Counted from the stretch's first letter, positions 8,213 to 18,011 are shown. The stretch: DNA of 64,000 bases from Proteus penneri (GCF_003144535.1 NZ_PHFJ01000008.1:156421-220420), one strand, 5' to 3'. Made by a program: numbers and translations. Notes: a model not told the origin generated them from the letters alone.

Positions 8213-9571
8213 TTAAAATTTCAACGCGTTAGCAATATCTTCTTCACTTTCTTCTTTTTCAATTTCAGTTTGAGCTTTATTTGAAATAATCACGAAAGGA
8301 AGATAAATCAGTGTTGCTACACCCAAGTTAAACAGCGCTAATAACAGTGCTGCGATACTGCCGTTAGTGTTAAAGAATGCACCTAATCCTGTTGGCATCG
8401 TCCATGGCGCTATATTTGTTACCGGTGGGATTATCCCTAAGTAATAAGCCGTCACAGTAATTGCGGCAAGAATAGGCTGAATAAGAATAAAGGGAATAAA
8501 CATCACTGGGTTCATGATAATAGGCAAACCAAAAATAATCGGTTCATTAATTTGGAATAAACCTGCTGGTAATGCCAGTTTTGCCACTTGGCGATGATCG
8601 GCGCGACGAGATGCGATAAAGATAGCCAGAATCAGCCCCAGCGTTGCCCCCGTACCCCCTAAGAAGATAAAGGAGTCTAACATCGGTTTGGCCCAGAGAT
8701 GGAATGTCTTACCTGCCGCTAATGCGGCTTCAACAGAACCGTACTCTGTATAAATCGCAATATTCTCTAATGCCCATGGTGTCATAATGCCACTATCAAG
8801 CGCTGTCAACGCTAGTGAACCATGAATACCAAAGAACCATAACAATGATGTGAAGATAACATACGCCCAACCCACTACAGAACCTAACGAGGCTAAAGGT
8901 GTTGAGATAGAGTCCAAAATAACTTGGTGGAAATGTGTCTCATAATGTCCTAATCCCCACGAAACAATTCCCATAACAGATAAGATAATAAAACCAGGGA
9001 TTAAGGCCGAGAATGAACGTGAAACAGAAACGGGTACGCTATCAGGTAAGCGGATCACCCAATTACGACGCACAATAAAGGTAAACATTTCAGCCACAAC
9101 AAGACCGATAATAATACCTGAAATAACATTCGCGCCCCCTAACCAATTGGCGCCAACAGCATACGCTCCCCCAGCATTATAAGGTGTGACAGTCATAAAC
9201 GCAGCGATAGAGAGTAACCCCGCGGCGATAGGATCGACCTTTCGCTCTTCGGCTAATCCCATACCGATAAAAAAGGGTGTCATTAATGACATGATACCCA
9301 ATGTTCCGTTATAGACATTCCCCCCAATGGCTTTAAAACTATTGAGTGTTTCTATTGTTGATGCATCAAGGCGGATACCTAAAGAATAAAAAAAGGAGCC
9401 CTCACCAAAACTAAGAAAGACGTTATTGATAAGTACAAACATTGCCCCTGCAAGGGTTAACGGCATTAAACGAATAAAACCATTTTTAATCGCATTAACG
9501 TGAGGTTGCTTTCCAATTTTAACCGCAAAAGGAAGGAGTAACTTTTCAAGTGAACCAATGAACTTACTCAT
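8213..9571 (-). CDS. chbC: PTS N,N'-diacetylchitobiose-specific EIIC component
   Basis: The 452-aa integral membrane protein has the lactose/cellobiose EIIC pattern of ten or so spans, starting with the amphipathic helix [25 protein letters not shown] and containing the conserved [31 protein letters not shown] region, where the Asn-Glu-Pro segment contributes to sugar binding. It brings in chitobiose while ChbB phosphorylates it. It is flanked by chbB and chbA and is 58 bases upstream of the chbA start. Confidence 0.94.
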   Translation of the reverse strand: MSKFIGSLEKLLLPFAVKIGKQPHVNAIKNGFIRLMPLTLAGAMFVLINNVFLSFGEGSFFYSLGIRLDASTIETLNSFKAIGGNVYNGTLGIMSLMTPFFIGMGLAEERKVDPIAAGLLSIAAFMTVTPYNAGGAYAVGANWLGGANVISGIIIGLVVAEMFTFIVRRNWVIRLPDSVPVSVSRSFSALIPGFIILSVMGIVSWGLGHYETHFHQVILDSISTPLASLGSVVGWAYVIFTSLLWFFGIHGSLALTALDSGIMTPWALENIAIYTEYGSVEAALAAGKTFHLWAKPMLDSFIFLGGTGATLGLILAIFIASRRADHRQVAKLALPAGLFQINEPIIFGLPIIMNPVMFIPFILIQPILAAITVTAYYLGIIPPVTNIAPWTMPTGLGAFFNTNGSIAALLLALFNLGVATLIYLPFVIISNKAQTEIEKEESEEDIANALKF

Positions 9572-9664
9572 AGAAAAATACCCTTAAAATGCCGCTAATT
9601 ACTCGGCTTGCTGAAAAATTCGCTCTTTGACTGGAATAAAAAATTAAATAATAAAAAAATAAAA

Positions 9665-9991
9665 TTAATTTGTTGTTGCAGATGCTTTTTTAATAGAGGC
9701 GACAGCGGCTTTTAACACGCCTAAGCCATCTACTTTTCCATATAACAGAGAGTCGATCACCTCGACCGGTTTATTTGGGAGTAATTTTTGGATATCAGGC
9801 AACATCCAACTAATTTGTGGACCAAGTAAAATGAGATCCGCATCCTGTCCTTTTTGTGCTGCTAAGGTTTCAGGAAATGCTTCAATAACCACAGGCACTT
9901 GATATTTTTCTGCTTGTGCTCGCATTTTGGTCACGAGAAGAGATGTTGACATGCCAGCAGAACAAAATAAGTAAATATATTTCTTTTGCAT
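9665..9991 (-). CDS. chbB: PTS N,N'-diacetylchitobiose-specific EIIB component
   Basis: The start at 9991 ([17 protein letters not shown], 108 aa) matches E. coli ChbB and is preceded by AGAGGG at proper spacing; the longer frame from 10012 adds seven residues without support. The active Cys lies in the P-loop-like [12 protein letters not shown], and the rest ([49 protein letters not shown]) is close to full-family consensus. The 93-base gap to chbC is larger than other gaps in the operon; in E. coli the corresponding gap is the target of the ChiX small RNA, and the same may apply here (inference). Confidence 0.94.
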   Translation of the reverse strand: MQKKYIYLFCSAGMSTSLLVTKMRAQAEKYQVPVVIEAFPETLAAQKGQDADLILLGPQISWMLPDIQKLLPNKPVEVIDSLLYGKVDGLGVLKAAVASIKKASATTN

Positions 9992-10431
9992 AAAACCCTC
10001 TTGAGTTGGCAACGATTTACCCTAGAGATAACAAGGCTTTCTCTTGTGCATTCATTACTGTGTCAGTACAGAAACCGAAGTAAGATTAAAATAAGGATTG
10101 TTTCTGCTTGAATGAAGTATACGCAATGATACTGGCTAACGATATTTCTTAGTGGTTCAGAATTGTCTCTCCTTGACCTACTCTTTTGACACTCTTCACA
10201 AATTGAGCAAATAATCTTAAGAGTTCTTTCACGTCACAAAATTTGTTCTTTATTTTCCTTTAATGATCTCTCACAAAATTTCGCCATTTTAGTCAAGTTA
10301 ATCCTTTATTATTATGAGAATGTGAATTAGTATCATTACTCTTTATGTTTTTGATGGTATTATCGCCTTCTTTGTGGATCGACATTTAAGCCACTGCTGT
10401 AAAGATCCGTGTTATTTCGTGTTGCAACAAT
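9992..10431. promoter_or_regulatory. Divergent promoter region between chbB and the siderophore importer
   Basis: About 440 bases hold no credible gene. On the minus side they must contain the chb promoter and sites for ChbR, NagC and CRP; two CRP-like half sites (TGTGA on the minus strand near 10235 and 10274) are visible but lack good second halves. The plus side holds the Fur box listed separately. The boundaries of either promoter cannot be set by eye. Confidence 0.5.
10319..10337 (+). promoter_or_regulatory. Fur box before siderophore ABC operon
   Basis: AATGTGAATTAGTATCATT matches the inverted-repeat Fur consensus AATGATAATTATTATCATT at 16 of 19 positions by eye. It lies about 110 bases upstream of the substrate-binding lipoprotein gene, where Fe2+-Fur would repress iron uptake when iron is plentiful. 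Confidence 0.65.
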
Positions 10432-10443
10432 ATGGGAAAGAGA

Positions 10444-11415
10444 ATGTTTAAAAAGTCATTAAGCCCACTGTTTTTACTGCTTTCTTCACTTGTTATCGCA
10501 GGTTGTGATAACGCTCAAGACGCATCAACAGCACAATCAGCGGAGAAACAAACTCTCACGATTGAACATTTCCAAGGGACAACTGAAATCCCTGCACACC
10601 CGCAAAAAGTGGTTGTGATGAATATGGAAACCCTTGATATTATTGATGCATTAGGTGTTTCTATTGTTGGCATTCCACAAACGAATGTTCATTTACCAAA
10701 ATTCTTAGAGAAATACACCAATCCGAACGACTATATCAATGAAGGTGCTTTATTCGAGCCAAACTATGAAAAGCTCAGCACAACAGCGCCTGATTTAATT
10801 TTAAGTGGTAGCCGTGCTCGTGATGCATATGCAAAATTAAGTGAAATTGCACCTGCGATTTCAATGGATATCGATCCGAAGCGTTTCGTTGAAAGCCTTG
10901 CTGAACGCACCACAACATTAGGTCAAATTTTTGGCAAAGAAGAACAAGCTAAAAAATTACTGGCTGATTTCAATAGCAAAATTGATACCGTAAAAGCCAA
11001 AACACCAGACGCAGGTAAAGCAATGGTGGTTTTAGTCAGTGGCGGTAAAATTTCGGCTTATGGCCCAAGCTCTCGCTTTGGCTTTATCTATGACGTATTA
11101 GGTTTTGAACCCGCTTATGTTTTTGATAGCCCTGGTTCACACGGCAACATTGTCAACTCTGAATTACTGTTAAAACTTAATCCAGATTGGCTGTTTGTCA
11201 TTGACCGTGATGCAGCCATTGGTCGTGAAGATTCACAACCAGCTCAACAAGTTCTTGATAATGCACTAGTTAGAAAAGTAAATGCTTGGAACAAAGACCA
11301 AGTTATCTATCTTGATGCAAGTTCCATTTATATCTCCGGCGGGATCCAAACTTACTCTCGTTTAATGGATACAATTAATCAGGCCTTGGATCAAAAAAAT
11401 AAAGTAACTGAATGA
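10444..11415 (+). CDS. Iron-siderophore ABC transporter substrate-binding lipoprotein (FatB/CeuE type)
   Basis: The start at 10444 (MFKKSLSPLFLLLSSLVIAGC) makes a tidy lipoprotein signal peptide with Cys21 lipidated, and GGGA lies six bases upstream; an ATG four codons earlier is the alternative. Asp follows the lipid cysteine, the Lol-avoidance residue, so the protein should stay tethered to the outer face of the inner membrane. The class-III periplasmic-binding fold is seen in HPQKVVVMNMETLDIIDALGV, KLSTTAPDLILSGSR, and YDVLGFEPAYVFDSPGSHGNIVNSELLLKLNPDWLFVIDRD. This family (FatB, CeuE, VctP, YclQ) binds catecholate or mixed siderophores. The two permeases and the ATPase follow with overlapping or adjacent ends. 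Confidence 0.9.
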   Translation: MFKKSLSPLFLLLSSLVIAGCDNAQDASTAQSAEKQTLTIEHFQGTTEIPAHPQKVVVMNMETLDIIDALGVSIVGIPQTNVHLPKFLEKYTNPNDYINEGALFEPNYEKLSTTAPDLILSGSRARDAYAKLSEIAPAISMDIDPKRFVESLAERTTTLGQIFGKEEQAKKLLADFNSKIDTVKAKTPDAGKAMVVLVSGGKISAYGPSSRFGFIYDVLGFEPAYVFDSPGSHGNIVNSELLLKLNPDWLFVIDRDAAIGREDSQPAQQVLDNALVRKVNAWNKDQVIYLDASSIYISGGIQTYSRLMDTINQALDQKNKVTE

Positions 11416-12374
11416 AAACGTTCCATTTATCATTGGGGGTAGGGGGTATCGCTATCCTCTCAATGATCAGTCTATTCATCGGCGCAGGAGATATTACTCC
11501 TGCTTCGCTTTTTACTGATCCCGATATGCGCGATATCTTCTTTATCAGCCGTGTTCCAAGAACACTATCATTATTACTCGCCGGTGGTGCCATTAGTGTT
11601 GCAGGATTGATTATGCAACTGCTCACCCAAAACCGCTTTGTCGAACCTTCTCTTGCCGGAACAACGCAATCTGCAAGTCTTGGATTATTAGTCGTCATGC
11701 TGCTCTTTCCAGCGGCAGGCATCTTCACCAAAATGATGGTCGCAACTGTTTTTGCCCTTCTTGGTACATTGTTGTTTATGTTGTTGCTGCAAAAGATCAC
11801 CTTAAAAACAACACTGATAGTGCCTTTGGTCGGCATTATGCTTAGTGCGGTTATTGGCGCACTTACCATCTTCTTAGCGGTGTATTTCGATTTACTGCAA
11901 TCATTAGATGCATGGACAAGTGGTGATTTCTCAAGTGTGCTACAAGGCCGTTATGAGCTGTTATGGCTTGTTGGTGCTCTAGCAATCATGGCGTGTTGGG
12001 TTGCAGATAGTTTTACTGTTGCCGGAATGGGACGAGAGTTCTCCATTAACGTGGGGCTGAATTACCGCAAAGTGATGATAATAGGATTATCGATTATTGC
12101 ACTGATTAGTGGTGTTGTGGTGTCTGTTGTTGGTGCATTGCCTTTCCTTGGTTTGATTGTGCCCAATCTGGTGAGCTTAGTGATGGGGGATAATATCCGC
12201 AAAACCATCCCTTGGGTTTGCTTAAGTGGTGGTGCGATTGTTTTATTATGTGATGTCATTGGCCGACTTATTCGCTACCCATTTGAAATTCCTGCCAGTG
12301 TTATTTTAGGCGCGGTGGGTGCCGTTATTTTCCTTTTTTTACTACTAAAGCAGCAACGTTATGCAAAAAGTTAA
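11412..12374 (+). CDS. Iron-siderophore ABC transporter permease 1 (FecCD family; FatD/CeuB type)
   Basis: The 320-aa protein is a FecCD/BtuC-fold permease with about nine to ten membrane spans. Conserved stretches include FFISRVPRTLSLLLAGGAISVAGLIMQLLTQNRFVEPSLAGTTQSASLG near the N-terminus and VVGALPFLGLIVPNLVSLVMGDNIRKTIPWVCLSGGAIVLLCDVIGRLI near the C-terminus, the latter holding the coupling helix. It overlaps the substrate-binding gene by four bases (ATGA) and the next permease by 14 bases, so the genes are translationally coupled. Confidence 0.92.
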   Translation: MKTFHLSLGVGGIAILSMISLFIGAGDITPASLFTDPDMRDIFFISRVPRTLSLLLAGGAISVAGLIMQLLTQNRFVEPSLAGTTQSASLGLLVVMLLFPAAGIFTKMMVATVFALLGTLLFMLLLQKITLKTTLIVPLVGIMLSAVIGALTIFLAVYFDLLQSLDAWTSGDFSSVLQGRYELLWLVGALAIMACWVADSFTVAGMGREFSINVGLNYRKVMIIGLSIIALISGVVVSVVGALPFLGLIVPNLVSLVMGDNIRKTIPWVCLSGGAIVLLCDVIGRLIRYPFEIPASVILGAVGAVIFLFLLLKQQRYAKS

Positions 12375-13368
12375 TTCATCCATAATTAGCAAATGTACTG
12401 GCGCTGCCGAACATAAGAAAACGCGCCTTTCGCCCATGTCACGTATCTGGTTATTATTAGGGGTATCGTTATTATCTATTGTGTTATTTATGACGATAAA
12501 CCTAAACGGCAATATCTCTTATATTTTGACTCATCGTGCTTACATTATTCTCACCATGATTGTAGTGGCTTTTGCCGCGGGTGTTTCAACAATATTGCTC
12601 CAAACTATTGCAAATAACCGTATTTTGACACCATCACTTATGGGGTTAGAAGCCCTGTTTGTATTGCTACAAACCGTGTTTGTCTTTTTTGAAGGCGATA
12701 TGCCTGCGTCATGGATGTTGAACTTATCAAAATTCTTTTTAGAATCAACATTGTTGGTGCTATTTTCGGTTGTACTTTATCGTTGGTTGTTTAGCTCGGT
12801 ACGTTTTAACATCAATTTAGTCCTGATGATTGGGATCATCTTAGGTACGTTATTTCGTAGTTCAGCCACACTATTACAACGTTTGATGGATCCTAATGAG
12901 TTCTCCATTTTACAAGGTCGCATGTTTGCCACCTTCACCCGTGCAACCCCTGATCTTATCTTTTGCGCTTTAGCCATTATCGTTGTCGTCGGTGTTTTAC
13001 TTTGGCGTATGCGCTATAGCTTTGATGTAATGGCATTAGGCCAAGCGAATGCGATTAACCTCGGTATTAATTACCGCAAACAGACCACTTATATTCTGTT
13101 ACTCATTTCTGTCTTAGTGGCTGTTTCGACCGCTTTAGTCGGCCCGTTAACCTTCTTAGGTTTAATTGTCGCTAACCTTGCTTACCATATCAGTGGCAGT
13201 AGCCAACACCGTTTCTTAATGCCTGTTGCCTTCCTACTAGGTACTATTGCCTTAATCGGTGGGCAACTGGTTTTAGAATATGGCTTAAAAATGACAGGAA
13301 CACTTTCTGTTGTGATTGAGTTTGTTGGTGGGATGTTCTTTATCTATTTGGTGTTAAGAAGACTTTAA
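12361..13368 (+). CDS. Iron-siderophore ABC transporter permease 2 (FecCD family; FatC/CeuC type)
   Basis: The 335-residue protein is the partner permease. It has a 26-residue polar N-terminal extension (to LSPMSRIW), then FecCD-type helices with TILLQTIANNRILTPSLMGLEALF (matching the conserved 'R-x-L-x-P-x-L-x-G' region), RMRYSFDVMALGQANAINLGINYRK, and VGPLTFLGLIVANLAYHISGSSQHRF. The 26-residue extension may be an over-call; an internal start at MSRIW is possible. The two-permease arrangement is usual for FatCD, CeuBC and VctDG systems. Confidence 0.9.
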   Translation: MQKVNSSIISKCTGAAEHKKTRLSPMSRIWLLLGVSLLSIVLFMTINLNGNISYILTHRAYIILTMIVVAFAAGVSTILLQTIANNRILTPSLMGLEALFVLLQTVFVFFEGDMPASWMLNLSKFFLESTLLVLFSVVLYRWLFSSVRFNINLVLMIGIILGTLFRSSATLLQRLMDPNEFSILQGRMFATFTRATPDLIFCALAIIVVVGVLLWRMRYSFDVMALGQANAINLGINYRKQTTYILLLISVLVAVSTALVGPLTFLGLIVANLAYHISGSSQHRFLMPVAFLLGTIALIGGQLVLEYGLKMTGTLSVVIEFVGGMFFIYLVLRRL

Positions 13369-13369
13369 T

Positions 13370-14125
13370 ATGATTGAAATCAGTAAGATATCAAAGCATT
13401 ATCAAGATATAACCGTTCTCGATAATATTACAACAACCATTCAACGTGGCGGTATTACTTCGATCATTGGTCCTAATGGCGCGGGTAAATCCACACTACT
13501 TTCTGTTATTGGGCGTTTATTGCTTCCTGAAAGTGGCATGGTCAGTGTTAATGGTATGGATGTTGCGGCAACAGATAGTGATGTGCTGGCAAAAAACCTC
13601 TCAATACTGCGCCAAGAAAACCAGTTCGTCAGCCGTTTAACCGTAGAAGAATTAGTTGGCTTTGGGCGTTATCCTTACAGCAAAGGGCGGTTAACACTCG
13701 ACGATAAAAAAGTCATTGATGAGTCATTAGCCTTTTTAAATTTGACTGAATTTCGTCATCGCTATCTAGATGAGTTATCAGGCGGACAACGTCAACGTAC
13801 CTATGTTGCGATGGTGCTATGCCAAGATACAGAATATGTCATGCTTGATGAACCACTGAATAATCTTGATATGAAACATGCGGTAATAATGATGAAACTT
13901 CTGCGAAAAGCCGCAGATGAATTAGGAAAAACCATTATTATCGTTATTCATGATATTAATTTTGCTTCAGTCTATTCAGACTATATTTTAGCCATGCGTA
14001 ATGGACAGCTGTATTATCATGGTTCACCAAAAGAGATCATGAAAGCCGATATTATCGAGGATATTTTCGATACCCCCGTTGACGTTAAAGAGCTCGATAA
14101 TAAACTCATTGCTATGTATTACTAA
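13370..14125 (+). CDS. Iron-siderophore ABC transporter ATP-binding protein (FatE/CeuD type)
   Basis: A 251-aa ABC ATPase: Walker A is GPNGAGKST (about residues 34-42), the Q-loop is SILRQENQFVSRL, the signature is LSGGQRQR (about 137), Walker B is YVMLDEP, and the switch histidine lies in IIVIHDINFA. The sequence MRNGQLYYHGSPKEIMKADIIEDIFDTPVDVKEL is characteristic of the siderophore subfamily C-terminus. It is separated from the second permease by a single base and is followed by a terminator, so it ends the operon. Confidence 0.93.
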   Translation: MIEISKISKHYQDITVLDNITTTIQRGGITSIIGPNGAGKSTLLSVIGRLLLPESGMVSVNGMDVAATDSDVLAKNLSILRQENQFVSRLTVEELVGFGRYPYSKGRLTLDDKKVIDESLAFLNLTEFRHRYLDELSGGQRQRTYVAMVLCQDTEYVMLDEPLNNLDMKHAVIMMKLLRKAADELGKTIIIVIHDINFASVYSDYILAMRNGQLYYHGSPKEIMKADIIEDIFDTPVDVKELDNKLIAMYY

Positions 14126-14151
14126 TTCCATTTAGCCATATTATCTTCAAT

Positions 14152-14190
14152 AAAAAGCATGTTGTTTTTATTATTAGCAACATGCTTTTT
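14152..14190. terminator. Bidirectional terminator between the siderophore operon and smvR
   Basis: AAAAAGCATGTTG at 14152-14164 pairs with CAACATGCTTTTT at 14178-14190. A and T tracts on both sides let it serve the converging transcripts; the distal arm touches the smvR stop codon. Confidence 0.85.
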
Positions 14191-14744
14191 TATTGTTTTT
14201 TCTCTTGTTCAAGCAACTCTGAATCAATATCTTCAAAGATAGATTGCCATTCGTTATCATCAATATCCATTAGTCCAAAATAACGCAATAAAAAGGTGCC
14301 TTCTGTCGCTAAAAATGCCAATCGTGCACGTTTTCCAACCTCCGTTGTTGTATCTAATCCCGCCAATCGCTGTTGATACCACTCTTTGGTACTTTGTAAA
14401 TACTCAGGCGTCTGTAACAATGCCGCCATCAAACTCGCACCTTTGGCAAAAGCGACTTTGTCATGATTATGGGTCGCATGAATATGTGCAGCAACACGAT
14501 TTTCTGGCGAGTTATCGTTTTCAACACTCTTTTTAAACTGCGCTTCATAGTGACCTTCCCAGTGTTCAAACATGGCATCAATCATCGCCTCTTTACTGCT
14601 AAAACAGTATTGAACACCCCCTTTAGAGATCCCCATTTTTTTTGCAACGGTATCAATCGTCAGTGCGGCAGCACCTTGTTCCATAACGATATCGAAGATC
14701 GCTTCTAATAATTTTTCTCTATCAATCGTTCTTTGCCGTCCCAT
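14190..14744 (-). CDS. smvR: TetR-family repressor of the adjacent MFS pump (SmvR-like)
   Basis: The ATG at 14744 (MGRQRTIDREKLLEAIFDIV) is preceded by AAGAGGT at suitable distance and is preferred to a TTG 18 bases upstream. The product has 184 aa. The N-terminal helix-turn-helix is LTIDTVAKKMGISKGGVQYCFSSKEAMIDAMFEHW; the C-terminal helical part is a ligand domain of unknown specificity. It is divergently transcribed from an SmvA-type efflux gene. Established knowledge: in Klebsiella and Proteus, loss of SmvR raises smvA and lowers susceptibility to chlorhexidine and other cationic biocides. The identification rests on this pairing and the sequence type. Confidence 0.8.
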   Translation of the reverse strand: MGRQRTIDREKLLEAIFDIVMEQGAAALTIDTVAKKMGISKGGVQYCFSSKEAMIDAMFEHWEGHYEAQFKKSVENDNSPENRVAAHIHATHNHDKVAFAKGASLMAALLQTPEYLQSTKEWYQQRLAGLDTTTEVGKRARLAFLATEGTFLLRYFGLMDIDDNEWQSIFEDIDSELLEQEKKQ

Positions 14745-14761
14745 AAAAAAACCTCTTTTCA

Positions 14762-14773
14762 ATACGACCGTAT
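14762..14773. promoter_or_regulatory. Probable SmvR operator
   Basis: ATACG-AC-CGTAT is a perfect 5-bp inverted repeat around two bases, midway in the 86-base gap between smvR and the MFS gene. A short CG-containing palindrome at this place is what TetR-family repressors commonly bind, and it would control both genes. Confidence 0.6.
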
Positions 14774-14830
14774 GGATTTATATTGTAGCCGTTAGTAAAA
14801 ATAATACACATAAAAATAACTGAGATTTCT

Positions 14831-16354
14831 ATGATAAAAGATTATAAACGTTGGATAGTACTACTTTTGGTATCGAGTATGCTGTTTCTCATTGTTGTTG
14901 ATGTCACAGTGCTTTATACCGCATTGCCACGTTTAACTCATGATTTAAACGCCAGTGCATCAGAAAAATTATGGATAATGAATGCTTACCCGTTAATTGT
15001 TGCTGGATTACTACCTGCAGCGGGTATGCTCACAGACAGGATTGGCCATAAAACACTCTTTATTTGTGGGTTACCGCTATTCGCTCTCGCTTCTTTGTGT
15101 GCAGCATTTTCACCCACCGCAACGACCTTAATTGCCTCTCGTGGTTTTTTAGCAGTTGGAGCCGCAATGAGTATGCCAGCTACTCTGTCAATAGTGCGCC
15201 AAGTCTTTAGCGACTCGCAAGAACGCGCTATTGCGATTGGCATTTGGTCTGCGGTTGCTTCTGGCGGTGCGGCTTTAGGGCCTTTAATTGGTGGGATGTT
15301 GCTTGAACATTTTTGGTGGGGCTCTGTCTTCTTAATTAACGTCCCTATTGTGCTTTTGGTATTACCATTTTCGATTTGGCTTATTCCTAAGTTTGCTGGA
15401 CATGGTAACCATAAAATTGATTATTTAAGCTCAGTACTGATCCTAATAGGTTTAATCAGCGCTATTTATGCTTTAAAAGAACTAGGAAAACCTTATACAC
15501 AGTGGAATGAAGTCACTATTACAGGTGTAATTGCGGTAATTTTTCTCACACTATTTACCTTGCGCCAACGTAAACAAACTCACCCGATGATTGATTTTGG
15601 GTTATTTAAAAACCGCTTTTTTAGTATCGGGATTTTAATGGCAGTGCTTTCTATGGTGATCATTGTGGGCATTGAATTACTACTTAGCCAGCGTTTACAG
15701 CTTGTTGCGGGTTTTACCCCTTTAAATGCAGCATTAGTGATCTTACCTATTCCAATTGGCTCTGTGTTGGCATCCCCTTTAGCGGGCTATTTTTTAACAC
15801 GACTAGGGGAAATTCGCTTAATTATTGCTGGATTTATGCTTACTTTGATAGGAAATCTGTGGTTAATTGCTGTTTATCAAACAACATCACCCATGGTGTT
15901 AATTGGTAGCTTATTTTTAATCGGCTTTGGTTTAGGTATTATTTTTACCACCGCATCGACATCCATTATGTTAAGTGTCGCTGATAAGCAAGCAGGAATG
16001 GCGGCCTCCATTGAAGATGTGGCTTATGAGCTAGGGAGCGTGATTGGAGTGACATTTATGGGCAGTTTGATGAGTACAGTGTACACCTTAAAACTCGTAC
16101 TACCTGATTCATTAGCTATCAATGATGCAGCCTATGACAGTTTAGATGAGGCTCTTATTGTGGCAGAAAAATTACCAAATGATGTGGCTTCTCTTGTGAT
16201 ATCTCAAGCAAATTTAGCCTTTGAAAATGCCTTTTTTGTTGTATTAATTGCCACGGCTATTATGACTGCATTAAGTTTATTCTTTTTGCCTTATTGTTTA
16301 CGTCATACTGTAAGAAAAAAAACAATTAACCATAATTCACTATTAGATCAATAG
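14831..16354 (+). CDS. smvA: MFS multidrug/biocide efflux pump, DHA2 family (SmvA-like)
   Basis: The 507-aa protein has the 14-span DHA2 architecture. Motif A is LTDRIGHKTLF (about residue 65), motif C-like glycines occur in SGGAALGPLIGGMLLEHFWWGSVFLINVP (about 140), and Asp24 and Glu in early spans could couple protons. The stretches LLPAAGMLTDRIG, RGFLAVGAAMSMPATLSIVR and FWWGSVFLINVPIVLLV follow SmvA of Salmonella and Klebsiella, which exports methyl viologen, acriflavine and bisbiguanides. Divergent TetR gene and intergenic palindrome support this. Substrate range is inferred. Confidence 0.85.
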   Translation: MIKDYKRWIVLLLVSSMLFLIVVDVTVLYTALPRLTHDLNASASEKLWIMNAYPLIVAGLLPAAGMLTDRIGHKTLFICGLPLFALASLCAAFSPTATTLIASRGFLAVGAAMSMPATLSIVRQVFSDSQERAIAIGIWSAVASGGAALGPLIGGMLLEHFWWGSVFLINVPIVLLVLPFSIWLIPKFAGHGNHKIDYLSSVLILIGLISAIYALKELGKPYTQWNEVTITGVIAVIFLTLFTLRQRKQTHPMIDFGLFKNRFFSIGILMAVLSMVIIVGIELLLSQRLQLVAGFTPLNAALVILPIPIGSVLASPLAGYFLTRLGEIRLIIAGFMLTLIGNLWLIAVYQTTSPMVLIGSLFLIGFGLGIIFTTASTSIMLSVADKQAGMAASIEDVAYELGSVIGVTFMGSLMSTVYTLKLVLPDSLAINDAAYDSLDEALIVAEKLPNDVASLVISQANLAFENAFFVVLIATAIMTALSLFFLPYCLRHTVRKKTINHNSLLDQ

Positions 16355-16358
16355 TATA

Positions 16359-16395
16359 AATAACCTCACGCATCACCATGGTACGTGAGGTTATT
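16359..16395. terminator. Bidirectional terminator between smvA and the antiporter
   Basis: AATAACCTCACG (16359-16370) pairs fully with CGTGAGGTTATT (16384-16395) around a 13-base loop. It lies between two convergent genes; T tracts are short on both sides. Confidence 0.7.
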
Positions 16396-16415
16396 GATTG
16401 CAATATGAGAGAATA

Positions 16416-17928
16416 TTAAAGCGTAATAATTCCTTTCATCAGTAAACCGATAACTATCACATCAAGTAGTAATAAAATAACGAGATAAAGCGTCTCTTTT
16501 TTCTGAAAAATAGGTTTATTATCGTGTTTCTCTTTACGTGACCAGATAAAAACAGGCAGTCCACATGTCAATAAAATTGGGACTAATGCAACATATTGAA
16601 TTTGGCTTGCATACAAAATAAAGAGGCAGAAAATAACACCTAATACACCACTTAATAAGGCTAATCCTCTTCCTGTTTTTGCATATTGATCATATTGGCG
16701 GTTAATACAAATCTTAGTGATATATAACGTTGTAGTGATGTAAGCGGGAACAACCATTAATGCGCTAATGTTATACATGGTATTCCATGCATTATTTGAG
16801 AAATAAACCAATAACATCGCTGCTTGCATCACAATACTGCTCACCCATAGAGATGTATTTGCGGCTTGGTTTTTATTGGTGCGTGCAAAGGCTTTAGGAA
16901 ATGCACCTTTTTGCCCTGCGACCATCGGAATTTCTGCACATAACATTGTCCATGCTAACCATCCCGCTAAAACCGAAATAATCAGCCCGACATTCATTAA
17001 CCAGTCCCCCCAATTACCAACAACTTTGGCTAATACACCCGCAGTTGATGGATTACTTAATTGAGACAGTTGTGGTTGTGGCATAATGCCAAAAGGTAAG
17101 ATGGATAATAAAATATAAATAATTAATGCTAATAAAAAGCCTAATAAGGTTGCTTTACCAACATCTTTTTTATTTTTTGCTCTACCAGATAAAACGACAG
17201 CACCTTCAACACCAATAAATGCCCATAGGGTTACTGTCATCGGTGCCAGTATTTGGGACATTAATGACACTGGCTCTGCCTTATTATCCACCGTACTCAT
17301 AATTTGTGGTGATGTACCCCAGAAGTTACTAAATAACTGGTAATAATCATTCAGCACACCCAGAATAATAACAAATAAAATCAATGGCACTAATTTAGCA
17401 ATGGTTCCGAGTGTATTAACAAAGCCCGCAACTTTCGTTCCTGATAACACTAAAAAGTTATAGCCCCAAATTAAAATGGAACCACAAATAATGGAATTTA
17501 AATTATTGCCATCGGTAAATACACCGGGGAAAAACTGATCGAATGCATCCATCAAGATAACAGCGAAAGCCACATTACCAAATGCGGTCATTAACCAATA
17601 TCCCCATGCAACATTAAATCCAATAAAAGACCCAAACCCTTCTTGTGCGTACATATAGACACCAGCTTGAAGATCAGGTCGTAAATCAGATAATAAGCGA
17701 AACGCATTAGCAATAAAGTAAATACCAATACCCGCAATAATCCATGCGATCAAAACCGGCCCTATCGCTGAACTTGCCGCCGTATTTTGTGGCAAGCTAA
17801 ACACACCACCGCCTAACATAGAGCCCACAACAATTGCAATCAGGGCAAATAAACCCAACTTTGCACCATTATCACTCGCCGCGGGGGGGGGTATTCTTTG
17901 ACGATGTGGTTTCTGATTTGTTTGCCAT
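16416..17928 (-). pseudogene. Basic amino-acid/polyamine antiporter (APC superfamily), frameshifted in a C9 tract near its start
   Basis: Read from ATG 17928 (good AAGAGGT before it) the frame MANKSETTSSKNTPP enters a run of nine C (G9 on the plus strand, 17883-17891) and stops soon after at TGA. With eight C the same frame continues PAASDNGAKLGLFALIAIVVGSMLGGGVFSLPQ and on for a full 12-span, roughly 500-aa carrier. The downstream frame alone can begin only at a TTG (17858) inside the first membrane span. The body closely resembles the second antiporter at 20473-21933 (same blocks FRLLSDLRPDLQAGVYMYAQEGFGSFIGFNVAWGYWLM, FIGVEGAVVLSGRAKNKKDVGKATLLGF, CAEIPMVAGQKGAFPKAFA). Family knowledge points to an ArcD/YdgI-type arginine, lysine or ornithine exchanger. 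Whether the tract is phase-variable, mutated or mis-assembled is open. Confidence 0.75.
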
Positions 17929-18011
17929 AAAAACCTCTTACCTTAAGATAATAATATCTGGCGCCTAATCCCACGCCAGATATTTTCATCGCATCATAAT
18001 GTTGTCATTAA

